Below are positions 14,594 through 23,262 of a DNA stretch of 51,698 nucleotides, one piece after another. The position numbers were made by a program, and so were the translations under genes. The DNA comes from Syntrophomonadaceae bacterium (GTDB lineage Bacteria > Bacillota > Dethiobacteria > DTU022 > UBA8154). Positions within the stretch are counted from its first letter, which is position 1. The number at the start of each line of letters is the position of its first letter. The DNA lies in contig PWTK01000089.1 in assembly GCA_003563895.1 (NCBI GenBank), positions 1-51,698 on the forward strand, written 5' to 3'. A model generated the notes under the pieces. The model searched no databases, was not told the DNA's origin, and worked only from the letters and a program-made list of their open reading frames with translations.

Positions 14594-16213
14594 ATGGCAG
14601 AATTTAACCCCATCGTTATCACGGTCGCGATTCTTTATTTTGTTGTTGTCATTTTGATCGGTTATCTGACCCGGAGAGCGTCGTTAGACCCCATGGACTA
14701 CTACGTGGCCGGCAGGAAAGTGGGCGCCTTCGTTAACGGATCCGCGCTCGCTGCCACCTACTTCAGCCCGGCCAGCTTCCTGGGCTTACCGGCGTTCATC
14801 TTTCTTTTGGGGTATCCCTTCTGGTGGGCGCTGATCGGGATCATCGCCGGCCTGCCCCTGGCTTCTTTCCTGACCGCGGCTCCGCTGCGCAAATACGCGC
14901 CCGTCTCCTTTACCGACTACTTCGCCGACCGCTACGAGAGCCCGAAGCTCATGCGCATTGTTGCCGGCATCCCCGTTATCATGAGCGGCTGGGCCTACGT
15001 GACCCTCTCCCTGGTGGGGATGGGCCTTTTCATGATGGCCATCCTGCGCGTTCCCTATCCCATCGCCATCATTATCGGAGCCGTCATCGTCTTTCTCTAC
15101 ATTTTCCTGGGCGGGATGGTGGCCACCACCTGGTCCACCGCTTTTCAGGGTGTCGTCATGATGATCGCGGCCCTGGTGGGGGCAGTTGCCATTAACATCT
15201 TCTACGGCGGCTTCGGTCCCACAGCGGAGGCGATCTACAACAACAACCCCTACTTCTGGACCGCGCCTGCGGGCGGGCACCTGCCTGGTGAGCCGGGGAT
15301 TTATTCCCATCCCATCATGTCGCTCTGGACCGGGATGGTCAGCTTCTACTTCATCTGGCACTTCGGCTTTTCCACCATGCCCTACACGGTTATCCGCTTT
15401 TTCACCGCCATGGATGTTCACTCCGCCCGCCGGGCTGTGTTCTGGGCCGTTGTCGTGGGCGGCTTGATGTACTGGGGCCTGATCCAGATCGGCAGCGCCG
15501 CGCGCGTGCTCATGGAGACCCTGCACCCGCTGCTGGAGCCGGGGGTCGTTGAATCGGCCACGGACGTGCTGGCCACGATCCGAGACATCTACGACGTCGG
15601 CGGCGTGGCCGTTACCGACTACTCCATGGTAGCCGGACTGGAATCGCTGGGCAACCCCGGCATCATGGCCGTGCTGGTGGCCGGAGGGATGGCCATCGCC
15701 ATGGCGACCGGAGCCGGGTATACCATGGTGTTGAACGTGCTGTTCGGCCGCGACTGGATGGGCAAGGTGTTTGAAAACAAGTGGGCCGTGGAAAACCCCG
15801 TGGCCTCCCTGCGCCTCTGGTCGGCCATCGTGATCATTATCTGCTTCTTCTTCGCCCTCGACCCGATGGCGATGGTGCTCGACCTGTCCGGCTGGGCCTT
15901 CGTGGTGATTATCTGTACCACCGGCCCGCCGCTGGTCTGGGGGCTCTGGTGGCCCAGGGCGACCAAGACGGCTGCAATTTCAACCATCCTGATCTTTTTC
16001 GTTCTATCCATGTTCTCCTGGCTGTATGCGCTGGAAGTGCTGGGAAGCGCACACTGGTTCTTCCTGAGCAGCCCGGACAACCTGATTCCCATCGCGCACC
16101 AGATGTACTGGATTCCCGTTTCCATCGTCTTCTTTATCATCGTTTCCCTGGTAACCAAGCCGTGTTCCGACGAGACCATTAAAAAGTACTGCAATGACTT
16201 GACGGAACGTTAA
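14594..16213 (+). CDS. Sodium:solute symporter (SSS family), probably for an organic acid
   Basis: A 539-residue integral membrane transporter with about 13 hydrophobic segments. Family features: DYYVAGRKVGAFVNGSALAATYFSPASFLG in the first helices, KYAPVSFTDYFADRYESP after helix 2, and FLGGMVATTWSTAFQGVVMM, the conserved central SSS region. The arrangement with a small upstream membrane partner resembles acetate, pyruvate or other monocarboxylate symporters; substrate cannot be fixed from sequence. The ATG directly follows the stop of the small subunit gene. A long hairpin lies about 90 bp downstream. Confidence 0.92.
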   Translation: MAEFNPIVITVAILYFVVVILIGYLTRRASLDPMDYYVAGRKVGAFVNGSALAATYFSPASFLGLPAFIFLLGYPFWWALIGIIAGLPLASFLTAAPLRKYAPVSFTDYFADRYESPKLMRIVAGIPVIMSGWAYVTLSLVGMGLFMMAILRVPYPIAIIIGAVIVFLYIFLGGMVATTWSTAFQGVVMMIAALVGAVAINIFYGGFGPTAEAIYNNNPYFWTAPAGGHLPGEPGIYSHPIMSLWTGMVSFYFIWHFGFSTMPYTVIRFFTAMDVHSARRAVFWAVVVGGLMYWGLIQIGSAARVLMETLHPLLEPGVVESATDVLATIRDIYDVGGVAVTDYSMVAGLESLGNPGIMAVLVAGGMAIAMATGAGYTMVLNVLFGRDWMGKVFENKWAVENPVASLRLWSAIVIIICFFFALDPMAMVLDLSGWAFVVIICTTGPPLVWGLWWPRATKTAAISTILIFFVLSMFSWLYALEVLGSAHWFFLSSPDNLIPIAHQMYWIPVSIVFFIIVSLVTKPCSDETIKKYCNDLTER

Positions 16214-16299
16214 CAACGTGTAAGGGAAACTAAAAAAACGGGAAACTAGAGCAACCGACCATTTCATCCAGTTTCGCCGCACCAAAAACAGGAGCAATA

Positions 16300-16348
16300 A
16301 ACAAGGGCCGGGATGAGAACGCCTCTGGCGTCTCTCCCGGCCCTTGTT
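16300..16348 (+). terminator. Long hairpin downstream of the symporter operon
   Basis: A 14-bp perfect stem AACAAGGGCCGGGA/TCCCGGCCCTTGTT with a 21-nt loop. The T-tract after it is weak, so termination is likely but not certain. Confidence 0.6.
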
Positions 16349-16499
16349 ATCCCCGCAGGCAAAACGGTTTCCAATTAGCCCTTAAGTCTTAAGTTCTCCG
16401 CTAATTTAGCAAAACTTTTTGGCCATCCCATGAGCGCTGATGTTTTTTTTGCATTCAGGGGGGCATTTTGAAATTCAACTTTATATGTTCTGGCTAAGT

Positions 16500-16633
16500 C
16501 TACAGCGAAAAATAGCTTATCCCTTCCATAGCCTTAGGAGACGGTACCGTCACCTTCCCTTCGGGCCTCCGTTTTGCTCCGGTGACGCTCGAACCGTCCC
16601 CATGACTGCGCTGACAGTACTCTTTCGCTGTAG
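16500..16633 (+). repeat. Family-A MITE-like element, best preserved copy
   Basis: A 134-bp element bounded by the 11-bp inverted repeats CTACAGCGAAA and TTTCGCTGTAG. Inside is a second inverted repeat, GGAGACGGTACC on the left against GAACCGTCCCC on the right. The flanks GGCTAAGTC and GGCCAAGTC are nearly identical and could be a target duplication. No open reading frame. Confidence 0.88.
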
Positions 16634-16663
16634 GGCCAAGTCCAGGTGGGGACAACAGCAGGC

Positions 16664-17080
16664 TTACATTTTCATTACGCGAGCCTGCCCGTCCACCACC
16701 ATCTTCCCTTCCTGGTTCACCACCGTGGTCTTCAAGTTCAGGATCCTTTTCTCCTCCCTTTTTTCCACCACCTCGACCTCGGCCGTAAGCGTGTCACCGA
16801 AGTAAACGGGAGCCGTAAACTTGACCTCCTGCGACAGGTAGATGGTATTGGCGCCGGGCAGACCGGTACCGATCACCGTGGAAATCAATGAAGCGGACAG
16901 CATGCCGTGGGCAATGCGCTCTTTGAAGCGGCTGCCGCCGGCATATTCCTTGTTCACGTGTACGGGGTTAAAATCGCCGGTGATGCCGGCAAACGCATAG
17001 ACATCCGCTTCGCCGAGGGTCTTGGAAAAACTGGCCCTGTCTCCCACCCTGATCTCTTCAAAAGACCTGTCTTCGACCAT
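16664..17080 (-). CDS. MaoC-like (R)-specific enoyl-CoA hydratase
   Basis: A 138-residue single hot-dog-fold hydratase. The hydratase-2 motif is complete: YAFAGITGDFNPVHVNKEYA holds the catalytic Asp and His, and RIAHGML follows. Such enzymes (PhaJ-like) hydrate trans-2-enoyl-CoA to (R)-3-hydroxyacyl-CoA, usually as homodimers in the cytosol. AGGAGG precedes the ATG by about 8 nt; an out-of-frame ATG four bases earlier is disregarded. It stands alone between a repeat and a hairpin-rich gap, so its pathway is not shown by neighbours, though other acyl-CoA enzymes occur in the window. Confidence 0.92.
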   Translation of the reverse strand: MVEDRSFEEIRVGDRASFSKTLGEADVYAFAGITGDFNPVHVNKEYAGGSRFKERIAHGMLSASLISTVIGTGLPGANTIYLSQEVKFTAPVYFGDTLTAEVEVVEKREEKRILNLKTTVVNQEGKMVVDGQARVMKM

Positions 17081-17640
17081 TCATCGCACCTCCTGAATTG
17101 TTGGGGTTAAAACATCCGCTGTCACAAATGCGCCGGGCACCCGATCGAAAAGCCCGAGCCCCACAGCATCCATCATGGACGGCAGCAGTAAGCGGCGAAT
17201 ATTTTGCCCTCCTGCCCCGGGGTTCCTGAAAACGTATTCTCAATCCCCGCGCTATGGACCGCGATCATGTTCCTTGCTGCTCTGCCGGCAGCCTTCGGAC
17301 AGGAGTGGTACCTCGGCTGGGTCTAAGGCAAATTGAAAAGCCTCACCGCGTGCCTGGAAGCTGTTGGCAGGCAAGTCAGGAAGCGCCATTTCCCGCCCGC
17401 ACGCCCACAGCCCAAGCGAGAGAGAATGCCGCCGCTTGCGGTATGGGAAAAGCCGTCACCCCCTGCCCCTTTCCCCCGGTCAGAAAAATGAAAAACCCGA
17501 TCTCCCGGCGCAGGCCGCCATTTTCTGCCCTTTGACAGAAGCCGGCCGGCAGGTCAAGAACCGTCATCGCGTGCCTGGAAGCCGTTTCCAGGCACGCGAA
17601 CACCGTCACTTTATGCCCTTGGCCTGGCAAGCACCAACCG
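17081..17640. other. 560-bp gap with two related hairpins
   Basis: The block CGCGTGCCTGGAAGC occurs twice (17349 onward and 17568 onward). The second copy forms a perfect 13-bp hairpin, CGCGTGCCTGGAA/TTCCAGGCACGCG (17568-17598), 43 bp beyond the larA stop, which may help end that transcript although no T-run follows. No convincing gene is present. Confidence 0.5.
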
Positions 17641-18933
17641 TCACCGCTTGCCCGTCCGGGGCAGGGTCGTCCCGCCGTGGGGCATCACGTAGCAGGGCGG
17701 GATGGCGCCGTGCTTCTGGCGAACAAACTCCAGCCCTTCTTCCAGGGAGACCATGGGGGTCATCCCCATGGCCCTGACCGCTGCGTCTTCCATTTCCGTC
17801 AACACCAGCAGGTCATTTTTCTCGGCGATCACGGCCGAATGGTAACCCATGTAGCCCCCAATGGTAAATTGCTTGCGCAGGGCGGCTTCGCGTTCCGGGT
17901 TGCTGGTGTAATCATGAAAAATGGAAGCGAAATCATCGTTGCCCATGCCTTCCCTGCTCTCGCTCAGCAGGATCATGGTCCCCCCTTCGCGCAGGGCAAA
18001 ATGGGCGTTGTAGATGGTCTTGTAAGTCTGGTAAAAGTTGATGTCCTTGGGGAACCCGCCGCAGGAGGCGATGACCAACTCGGCCGGCTCGTCGATCGTC
18101 ACCCCGAAGTGGGCATCTGCGTAACCGCACCCCCGGTTAAAGGCGGTGAGGTAGCTGCCGGCTACCACCTTTGCTGTCCGGTGTGCCTCTTCGTTGATGA
18201 TGCTGTTAACCAGAAAATCCGGGCCCAGCAGGCTGGTCCCCTGCACCATGTCCTCGCTGCACGGGTTTCCATCCAGCACGCCGGCCCGGACGCGCTCATC
18301 GATCCCCCGGCCCGGTTCGGGGTGAAAGGCCAGGGAATGGTTTTTCATGATTGTCTCAAAGCCGGAAATCCCCGGCAGGACGGCTTTTTTGCCGCCCCCC
18401 CAGCCGGCCAGAAAGTGGTAGACAATGCCGCCGGTGAGAATGACCCTGTCGGCCTCCACCACCCTCCTGTTCAAGCTGACAGGGGTGCCGAAGGCGGTGT
18501 GCCCCAGGAAAACCAGTTCTTCCTCCGCCCTGGCGCGGTGGTCGTACACGGGAAACCGCGCACACATCTCTTCCCCTGCGATCTGCCGGTGCTCCTCGGG
18601 GGACTGCTCCCGGTGGTCGCCGGTAGCCGAAACGATAAAAATATCCCTGTCGGGGACGCCTGCCCTGTTCAGGGCATCGACAATGGGGGGCAGCAGCACG
18701 TGGTGCCTAACCCAAAGCCTGGTCATGTCGCCGACGATAATGCAGACCTTCTCCCCCTCCTTCACCAGCTCGGAGAGGGGCGCCGAATCGATGGGCGCTT
18801 CCAGGGCACGGGCCACCTCTTCTTCTTCCGATTCGGCCACCGGCAGGGGAATCCCCTCGAGCACATTTTTCACTTCTCCCCCGGAAAGTTCCAGGGGATA
18901 CTCGCCGTCGCCGTACGGGAGCCAGCACGTCAT
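17641..18933 (-). CDS. larA: Nickel-dependent lactate racemase-family protein
   Basis: A 430-residue LarA-family enzyme. The residues that hold the nickel-pincer nucleotide cofactor in Lactobacillus LarA (His108, His174, Lys184, His200) have counterparts with nearly the same spacing: His107 in TGDHREQ, His173 and Lys183 in YHFLAGWGGGKKAVLPG, His199 in KNHS. It should interconvert D- and L-lactate or epimerise a related 2-hydroxyacid; the family has several substrates. The ATG at 18933 is chosen with GGAGGTG upstream, because the longer frame is arginine- and proline-rich non-family sequence. It lies downstream of the GlcD-type oxidase on the same strand, supporting a lactate role. The cofactor genes larB, larC and larE are not in this window. 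Confidence 0.88.
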   Translation of the reverse strand: MTCWLPYGDGEYPLELSGGEVKNVLEGIPLPVAESEEEEVARALEAPIDSAPLSELVKEGEKVCIIVGDMTRLWVRHHVLLPPIVDALNRAGVPDRDIFIVSATGDHREQSPEEHRQIAGEEMCARFPVYDHRARAEEELVFLGHTAFGTPVSLNRRVVEADRVILTGGIVYHFLAGWGGGKKAVLPGISGFETIMKNHSLAFHPEPGRGIDERVRAGVLDGNPCSEDMVQGTSLLGPDFLVNSIINEEAHRTAKVVAGSYLTAFNRGCGYADAHFGVTIDEPAELVIASCGGFPKDINFYQTYKTIYNAHFALREGGTMILLSESREGMGNDDFASIFHDYTSNPEREAALRKQFTIGGYMGYHSAVIAEKNDLLVLTEMEDAAVRAMGMTPMVSLEEGLEFVRQKHGAIPPCYVMPHGGTTLPRTGKR

Positions 18934-19214
18934 TTTCGGAACACCTCCGGGCCAAATGTCATATTTTCCGACCTGCTCCAGGCTTTCTGCGGCGCCCAGT
19001 CCGCAGCCGGTCACCCGCAGTGTCACCCGCCGGAAACCGGTGGCACGAATAAACCGATGTTTTCGGCAGTCAGCAGCCGGACGGGGCAGCCGCAGGACGG
19101 CCCTCGTTCCCAGATTGGAGCCTTTATCGGCGGCAGCGCAGGGACTCGCCTGTCTGCTGCCGGTCACGCGGCGGGGGATGCACCGGCGGGAAAACCCCTC
19201 CAAACTGCAGGTTA

Positions 19215-20636
19215 CTAAAGGTCAAACATCTTCCCCGGGTTGAGGATATTGTTGGGGTCGAGGGCGCGCTTGATGCTTTTCATGGCTTCCATTTCGGCCT
19301 CGCTCAGCACCAGCGGGAGGTATTTCTTGCGCTTGTGCCCGATCCCGTGCTCCCCGCTGATGGTGCCGCTGAGCTCCTTTACGGAAACGTAGAGCTCTTC
19401 CAGCACCCGGGGAAGCGTTTCTTTCCAGCGCTCCTCCGTATCCTCGGGCCTTTTGATAACGGTCGCATGCAGGTTGCCGTCCCCGGCATGACCGTAGCAG
19501 GGGATGAGCACGTTGTATTTCTGCGAGAGCTCTTCCAGCACAGGCATGAGCCGGGGAATGCTGCTGACCGGGACCACGATGTCTTCCAGGCTCTGCTGGG
19601 GGCTGATGGCTTTAAAGGCCTCGGCGGCGTGCTTCCGCACGCTCCAGATCTTTTCCTGGTCCGAAGGGCCTTCGGCCACGAAAGCGTCCAGGGCCCCGTT
19701 TTCCAGGCAGAGGTCCCCGATGTCCAGGCACTCGTTCCGCACCGTGTCGGCGTCGTTCCCGTCCAGCTCGATGATGAGGAAGGCGCCGGCGTTTTTGTAC
19801 TTTGCCTTGTCTTGTCCGATGTATTCGCAGCAGGTTTCCAGGGAAAGCCGGTCCATGAATTCGATCCCGGTCGGGGTCAGGCGCATGGCGGTCATAATCT
19901 GGGGCACCACGTCGATGGCGGCCTGCACGTCTTCAAAAAGCACCATCATGTCGATTTTGGCCTTGGGGAGGGGAAGCAGCTTGAGGATGATCTTGGTGAA
20001 GATACCCAGCGTCCCTTCGGAGCCTACCATGAGCTGGGTCATGTTGTAGCCGGTCACGTCCTTGACCCGTTTGCCGCCGAAGGCAACGATTTCTCCCGTG
20101 GGAAGCACCATCTCCAGGCCCAGCACGTAGCGCCCGGTGACCCCGTATTTAATGGCCCTGCCTCCCCCCGCGTTTTCAGCGACATTGCCGCCGATATAAC
20201 ACATCTCCAGGCTCATGGGGTAACCGGCAAAAAAGAGCCCCTCCTTTTCCACCCGGCTGTTGAACTCGTTGGTGATCACCCCCGGCTCCAGCACGGCCAC
20301 CAGGTTCTCCCGGTCGATCTCCAGGATCCTGTTCATGCGCTCTACCGAGAGCAGAATGCCGCCCATGGCCGGCACGGCGCCCCCCGAGAGGCCGCTGCCG
20401 GCGCCGCGGGGAGTCACCGGGATCCCCTCCCGGTTGGCAAGCTTCACGATGCGGGAGACCTCCTCCGCGGCAGCCGGCTTGACGACGGCCTCGGGCATGG
20501 CCGCGTATTCCTTTTCCGCCACCTCGTCATGTGAGTAGGGCTCCATCTTCTCGGCGTCTCCCGCGATAACGTTCTCCGGGCCGACGATTTCCCGCAGCTC
20601 CTGGAGGATCTCCGGCGTTACTTCCCGATAGGACAT
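19215..20636 (-). CDS. FAD-binding D-lactate/glycolate dehydrogenase (GlcD family)
   Basis: A 473-residue flavoprotein of the VAO/PCMH fold. The N-terminal FAD domain shows TPRGAGSGLSGGAVP (pyrophosphate loop) and YIGGNVAENAGG; the C-terminal substrate domain shows CYGHAGDGNLHATV and ISGEHGIGHKRKKYL, and ends in DPNNILNPGKMFDL, typical for GlcD and D-lactate dehydrogenases. It would oxidise D-2-hydroxyacids to 2-oxoacids. With LarA 280 bp downstream on the same strand the pair could channel both lactate isomers to pyruvate. No GlcF-like Fe-S subunit or Etf gene is adjacent, so the electron acceptor is unclear. The ATG follows GGGAGGAGG. Confidence 0.9.
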   Translation of the reverse strand: MSYREVTPEILQELREIVGPENVIAGDAEKMEPYSHDEVAEKEYAAMPEAVVKPAAAEEVSRIVKLANREGIPVTPRGAGSGLSGGAVPAMGGILLSVERMNRILEIDRENLVAVLEPGVITNEFNSRVEKEGLFFAGYPMSLEMCYIGGNVAENAGGGRAIKYGVTGRYVLGLEMVLPTGEIVAFGGKRVKDVTGYNMTQLMVGSEGTLGIFTKIILKLLPLPKAKIDMMVLFEDVQAAIDVVPQIMTAMRLTPTGIEFMDRLSLETCCEYIGQDKAKYKNAGAFLIIELDGNDADTVRNECLDIGDLCLENGALDAFVAEGPSDQEKIWSVRKHAAEAFKAISPQQSLEDIVVPVSSIPRLMPVLEELSQKYNVLIPCYGHAGDGNLHATVIKRPEDTEERWKETLPRVLEELYVSVKELSGTISGEHGIGHKRKKYLPLVLSEAEMEAMKSIKRALDPNNILNPGKMFDL

Positions 20637-20733
20637 CTCCAAACCTCCTCCCTGGTTGAACCAGCAGTCACTGCCCGGGCGGCCCCTTTTCCCGCGCATT
20701 TCCTTGAAAATCAAATTTTTTATTATTTACTCC

Positions 20734-20761
20734 TTGACGAGCCGGTTTTATTCCTTATAAT
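20734..20761 (+). promoter_or_regulatory. Sigma-A promoter of the nitrilase-family gene
   Basis: TTGACG (20734-20739), 16-bp spacer, TATAAT (20756-20761). The start site would be near 20768, about 90 nt before the ATG. Confidence 0.75.
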
Positions 20762-20856
20762 GAAATAGGAACGCCCGTAAGCGTCGCTCTATTCCATGCA
20801 GGAAGCCCTGTTTCGCAATATGTAATGCTACAGAAAAAGAAGGGTGAGGAGTTCAA

Positions 20857-21822
20857 ATGGAATCCATGAGAATTGTTGAGAGAAAATTTTGCGAAAAAGA
20901 AAACCGCCCCAGTGTGCTTTTAGCCAACATCCATGTAAACGCCGACGTCCAGAGCAATCTAAAAAAAATGGAATCCATCATCCAGCTGGCGCACGAGAAG
21001 GGAGTCAATATCCTTATCTTCCCCGAGCTGTGCGTTACCGGCTATGTCTGGGAAACAGAAGACGGGAAAGAAGTGGTCAGTCACCTCTTGAGCGGGGAAA
21101 ACGCCCAAATCGCACCGTGGATCAACAACGTGCGGGACAGTTTAAGGACGGACGGCAAAGGCCTTGAATATATATTTTTCAACAACGTCAGGTTAAAGGA
21201 GGGGGTTTTCTACAACTCCACTTTTATCCTGAACGCGGAAATCGATTACAACGAGGAGAACCTGATTTACGACAAAATTTTTATGCCCCTCATCGAAGAA
21301 CAGTACTTCCGGCGGGGTTCCGATAAGCGGCTGACCATCGACACCAAGTGGGGGAGGGTTGGCTTTCTCACCTGCTACGATCTCTGCTTTATCGAGCTGG
21401 CCAGGGAGTACGCCCTGACGGACGAGGTCGACGCGATCGTCACCATGGCCCACTGGCGCTCAGAAGCCGTCCGGGAGTACCCGCAGATGAACGTGCGCAC
21501 CGACCACTACTACGGCTTTATCTGGAACCTGATGAATTCGTCCAAGTCCGCCTACAACCAGGTCTGGACCCTGGGCACCAACGCTGTGGGTGCCCATGAT
21601 ATCAGCGGGGTCCACTTCTGGGGAGGGAGCGGCGCCTGGGCCCCTTCCGGGCTGCAGCTGATCCAGGCCTCCAACATAAAAGAAGAACTGATCATCATCT
21701 GGAACCTCGACCTGAAAGAACAAAAAGAGATCGAGGCCGATGAGTTCAATTACCGGTTCGACTTCCACAAGGTCTATCAAAGGCTGGAAACCACTGGACA
21801 GTACACCCGCTACCTGCCTTAG
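20857..21822 (+). CDS. Carbon-nitrogen hydrolase (nitrilase superfamily)
   Basis: A 321-residue amidase of the nitrilase fold. The catalytic triad is present: Glu57 in FPELCVTGY, Lys140 in YDKIFMPLIEEQYFRRG and Cys173 in GFLTCYDLCFIELAR. The protein should hydrolyse an amide, nitrile or N-carbamoyl bond in the cytosol; the branch is not recognisable from motifs alone. GGTGAGGAG precedes the ATG. It is transcribed away from the lactate genes from its own promoter and followed by a repeat element, so it is probably monocistronic. Confidence 0.9.
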   Translation: MESMRIVERKFCEKENRPSVLLANIHVNADVQSNLKKMESIIQLAHEKGVNILIFPELCVTGYVWETEDGKEVVSHLLSGENAQIAPWINNVRDSLRTDGKGLEYIFFNNVRLKEGVFYNSTFILNAEIDYNEENLIYDKIFMPLIEEQYFRRGSDKRLTIDTKWGRVGFLTCYDLCFIELAREYALTDEVDAIVTMAHWRSEAVREYPQMNVRTDHYYGFIWNLMNSSKSAYNQVWTLGTNAVGAHDISGVHFWGGSGAWAPSGLQLIQASNIKEELIIIWNLDLKEQKEIEADEFNYRFDFHKVYQRLETTGQYTRYLP

Positions 21823-21825
21823 CCC

Positions 21826-22020
21826 TGAAGCGAAAGATTGCAGTCAGCGTAGTCATGGGGGCGGTTCGAGCGTCACCGGATCAAAGCGGAGGCCCGAAGG
21901 GAAGGCGAAAGGACCGCCCCCTGCGGCCATGGAAGAGAGCAAAACTAACCGCCGGGCGCAGCGTTGCGAAAGGACCGCCCCCTGCGGCCATGGAAGAGAG
22001 AAGCCGCTTTTCGCTGCAGG
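21826..22020 (-). repeat. Family-A element, inverted, enlarged by an internal duplication
   Basis: Reads in the opposite direction to the other copies: it starts GAAGCGAAAGATTGCAGTCAGCG and ends TTTTCGCTGCAGG. A block of about 35 bp with the core GGACCGCCCCCTGCGGCC is present twice (21905-21939 and 21966-22000), making this copy about 60 bp longer than normal. Confidence 0.8.
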
Positions 22021-22511
22021 CTTGGTGCTCCATAACAAAATTGCATTGACGTATTTTATGCTCAAACCCCTTCATTGTTGTGCCCGGGCACTGCCGTAAC
22101 CAAGTGCTCCAAAACGTTAATTGCGGTGACGCATCCTTTTACACGAAAAACCTTATTCTTTACTTGAAAATCCTTGTTTCCAACAGATCACATTCGGAAT
22201 AATATTTATGCTTGGGAGCACTAAGAAACTTTGCACTTATGTGAAGAAGCACTCCGTGATTCCACTGCAAAAAAGCACTTTTCCATTCGCTGCCTCACAA
22301 AAGTGGGCAACCTCCTCCACTGGTGGGGGCAGCCTTTGCCGGGGTGTAGAGCGCTGTATAAAAAAAGAACCCGGTGGCAGCGTGTGGGGACATCGCAATG
22401 GCAATAAAGCGGGCTTGAACCGGGATGGATTATACAAGCACGTTTTTATGAGGCCGCAGCAGCTTTCTTTCACCGCTGCGGCCCCTGCTCGTAACGCCCC
22501 TCAATATGTTC
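22021..22511. other. 490-bp gap without recognised gene
   Basis: AT-rich at first, then GC-rich. It contains a 9-bp stem GGCCGCAGC/GCTGCGGCC (22452-22483) just past the nuclease gene, which might act as its terminator but lacks a T-run in either direction. I see no coding frame with a ribosome site. Confidence 0.4.
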
Positions 22512-22940
22512 TCAGTGAGGGCCTTCCTCTTCTTCGTCTCCACGGTGGATAATGTCTTCGTAGTCGTAGGTAAACTCCACCAGTCGGGGGGTCATGAAGA
22601 TGGAAGCCCTGCAACGGAGGGCCAGCGCGATGGCATCGCTGGGCCTGGAATCCACAACAATCGTCTCGTTTTTGTGCTGCAGGTACAGCTCGGCATAAAA
22701 GGTGCTGTCCCGGATGTCCGTGATGATCACCTTTTCCACCGTTCCCCCCAGCGTGTCGCACATGGACTTCAAAAGGTCGTGCGTCAAGGGCCGCGGGGGG
22801 TCCTGTCCTTTCAAAACCAGCGCGATGGATTGGGCCTCAAAGGGCCCGATGGCGATGGGCAGAACTTTCCTCTCTTCTTTGTCGGTCAGTATCACCAAAA
22901 AGCTGCCGCCCTGGTCTACCGTCACTGTCTTTACATTCAT
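22512..22940 (-). CDS. Bifunctional nuclease family protein (DUF151)
   Basis: A 142-residue protein of the BFN/DUF151 family. Landmarks: LPIAIGPFEAQSIALVL near residues 28-44, LTHDLL, and VDSRPSDAIALALRC, the best conserved block of the family. Family members have reported DNase and RNase activity in plants and are widespread in bacteria, where the role is unclear. The acidic C-terminus (GDEEEEGPH) is typical. The ATG at 22940 is chosen, with GGAG 7 nt upstream; an earlier in-frame ATG has no ribosome site. Confidence 0.9.
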   Translation of the reverse strand: MNVKTVTVDQGGSFLVILTDKEERKVLPIAIGPFEAQSIALVLKGQDPPRPLTHDLLKSMCDTLGGTVEKVIITDIRDSTFYAELYLQHKNETIVVDSRPSDAIALALRCRASIFMTPRLVEFTYDYEDIIHRGDEEEEGPH

Positions 22941-23013
22941 TTCCAGCTCCAAGGAGAAACACCATCCCCTTCGCATACGATTGACTTCATTTTATCATAA
23001 GTATGCTGTCAGA

Positions 23014-23205
23014 TAAAGCTTTTGTGCAGGAAACGCCGGAGCGGGTCTGCATCTCCCGGCCGTCGGCAGGCCGCCCTGGCAAAAAAAAGCGCTTTGCAAT
23101 ACGCGCGCGAAGGCAGCTTGAAATGACCATCCGGCGAGCTTCGGCCCGGGTATTTTTATGTACATGCGCAGGGGGCAGCCCTCATCCGACGGCTGCCCCC
23201 TTTTT
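23014..23205 (+). ncRNA. Candidate small RNA ending in a strong intrinsic terminator
   Basis: A terminator on the plus strand (10-bp stem GGGGGCAGCC/GGCTGCCCCC, then five T) stands where no plus-strand gene precedes it. Upstream, TTGACT (22981-22986) and TATGCT (23002-23007), 15 bp apart, could be a promoter. The product would be about 190 nt. No known RNA family is recognised. Confidence 0.35.
23171..23205 (+). terminator. Intrinsic terminator, plus strand
   Basis: Perfect 10-bp GC-rich stem, 10-nt loop and a TTTTT tail. Orientation excludes the SCP2 gene, which runs the other way. Confidence 0.85.
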
Positions 23206-23262
23206 GTCATATCACCTGCCGCCTCATCTGAAGCATCCTCTGCCTGGAGTGCGGTCGCCTGC

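Noticed and set aside
17677-19218. 513-codon plus-strand frame opposite larA
   Set aside because: Rich in His, Gly and Pro with no motif; larA on the other strand has all cofactor ligands.
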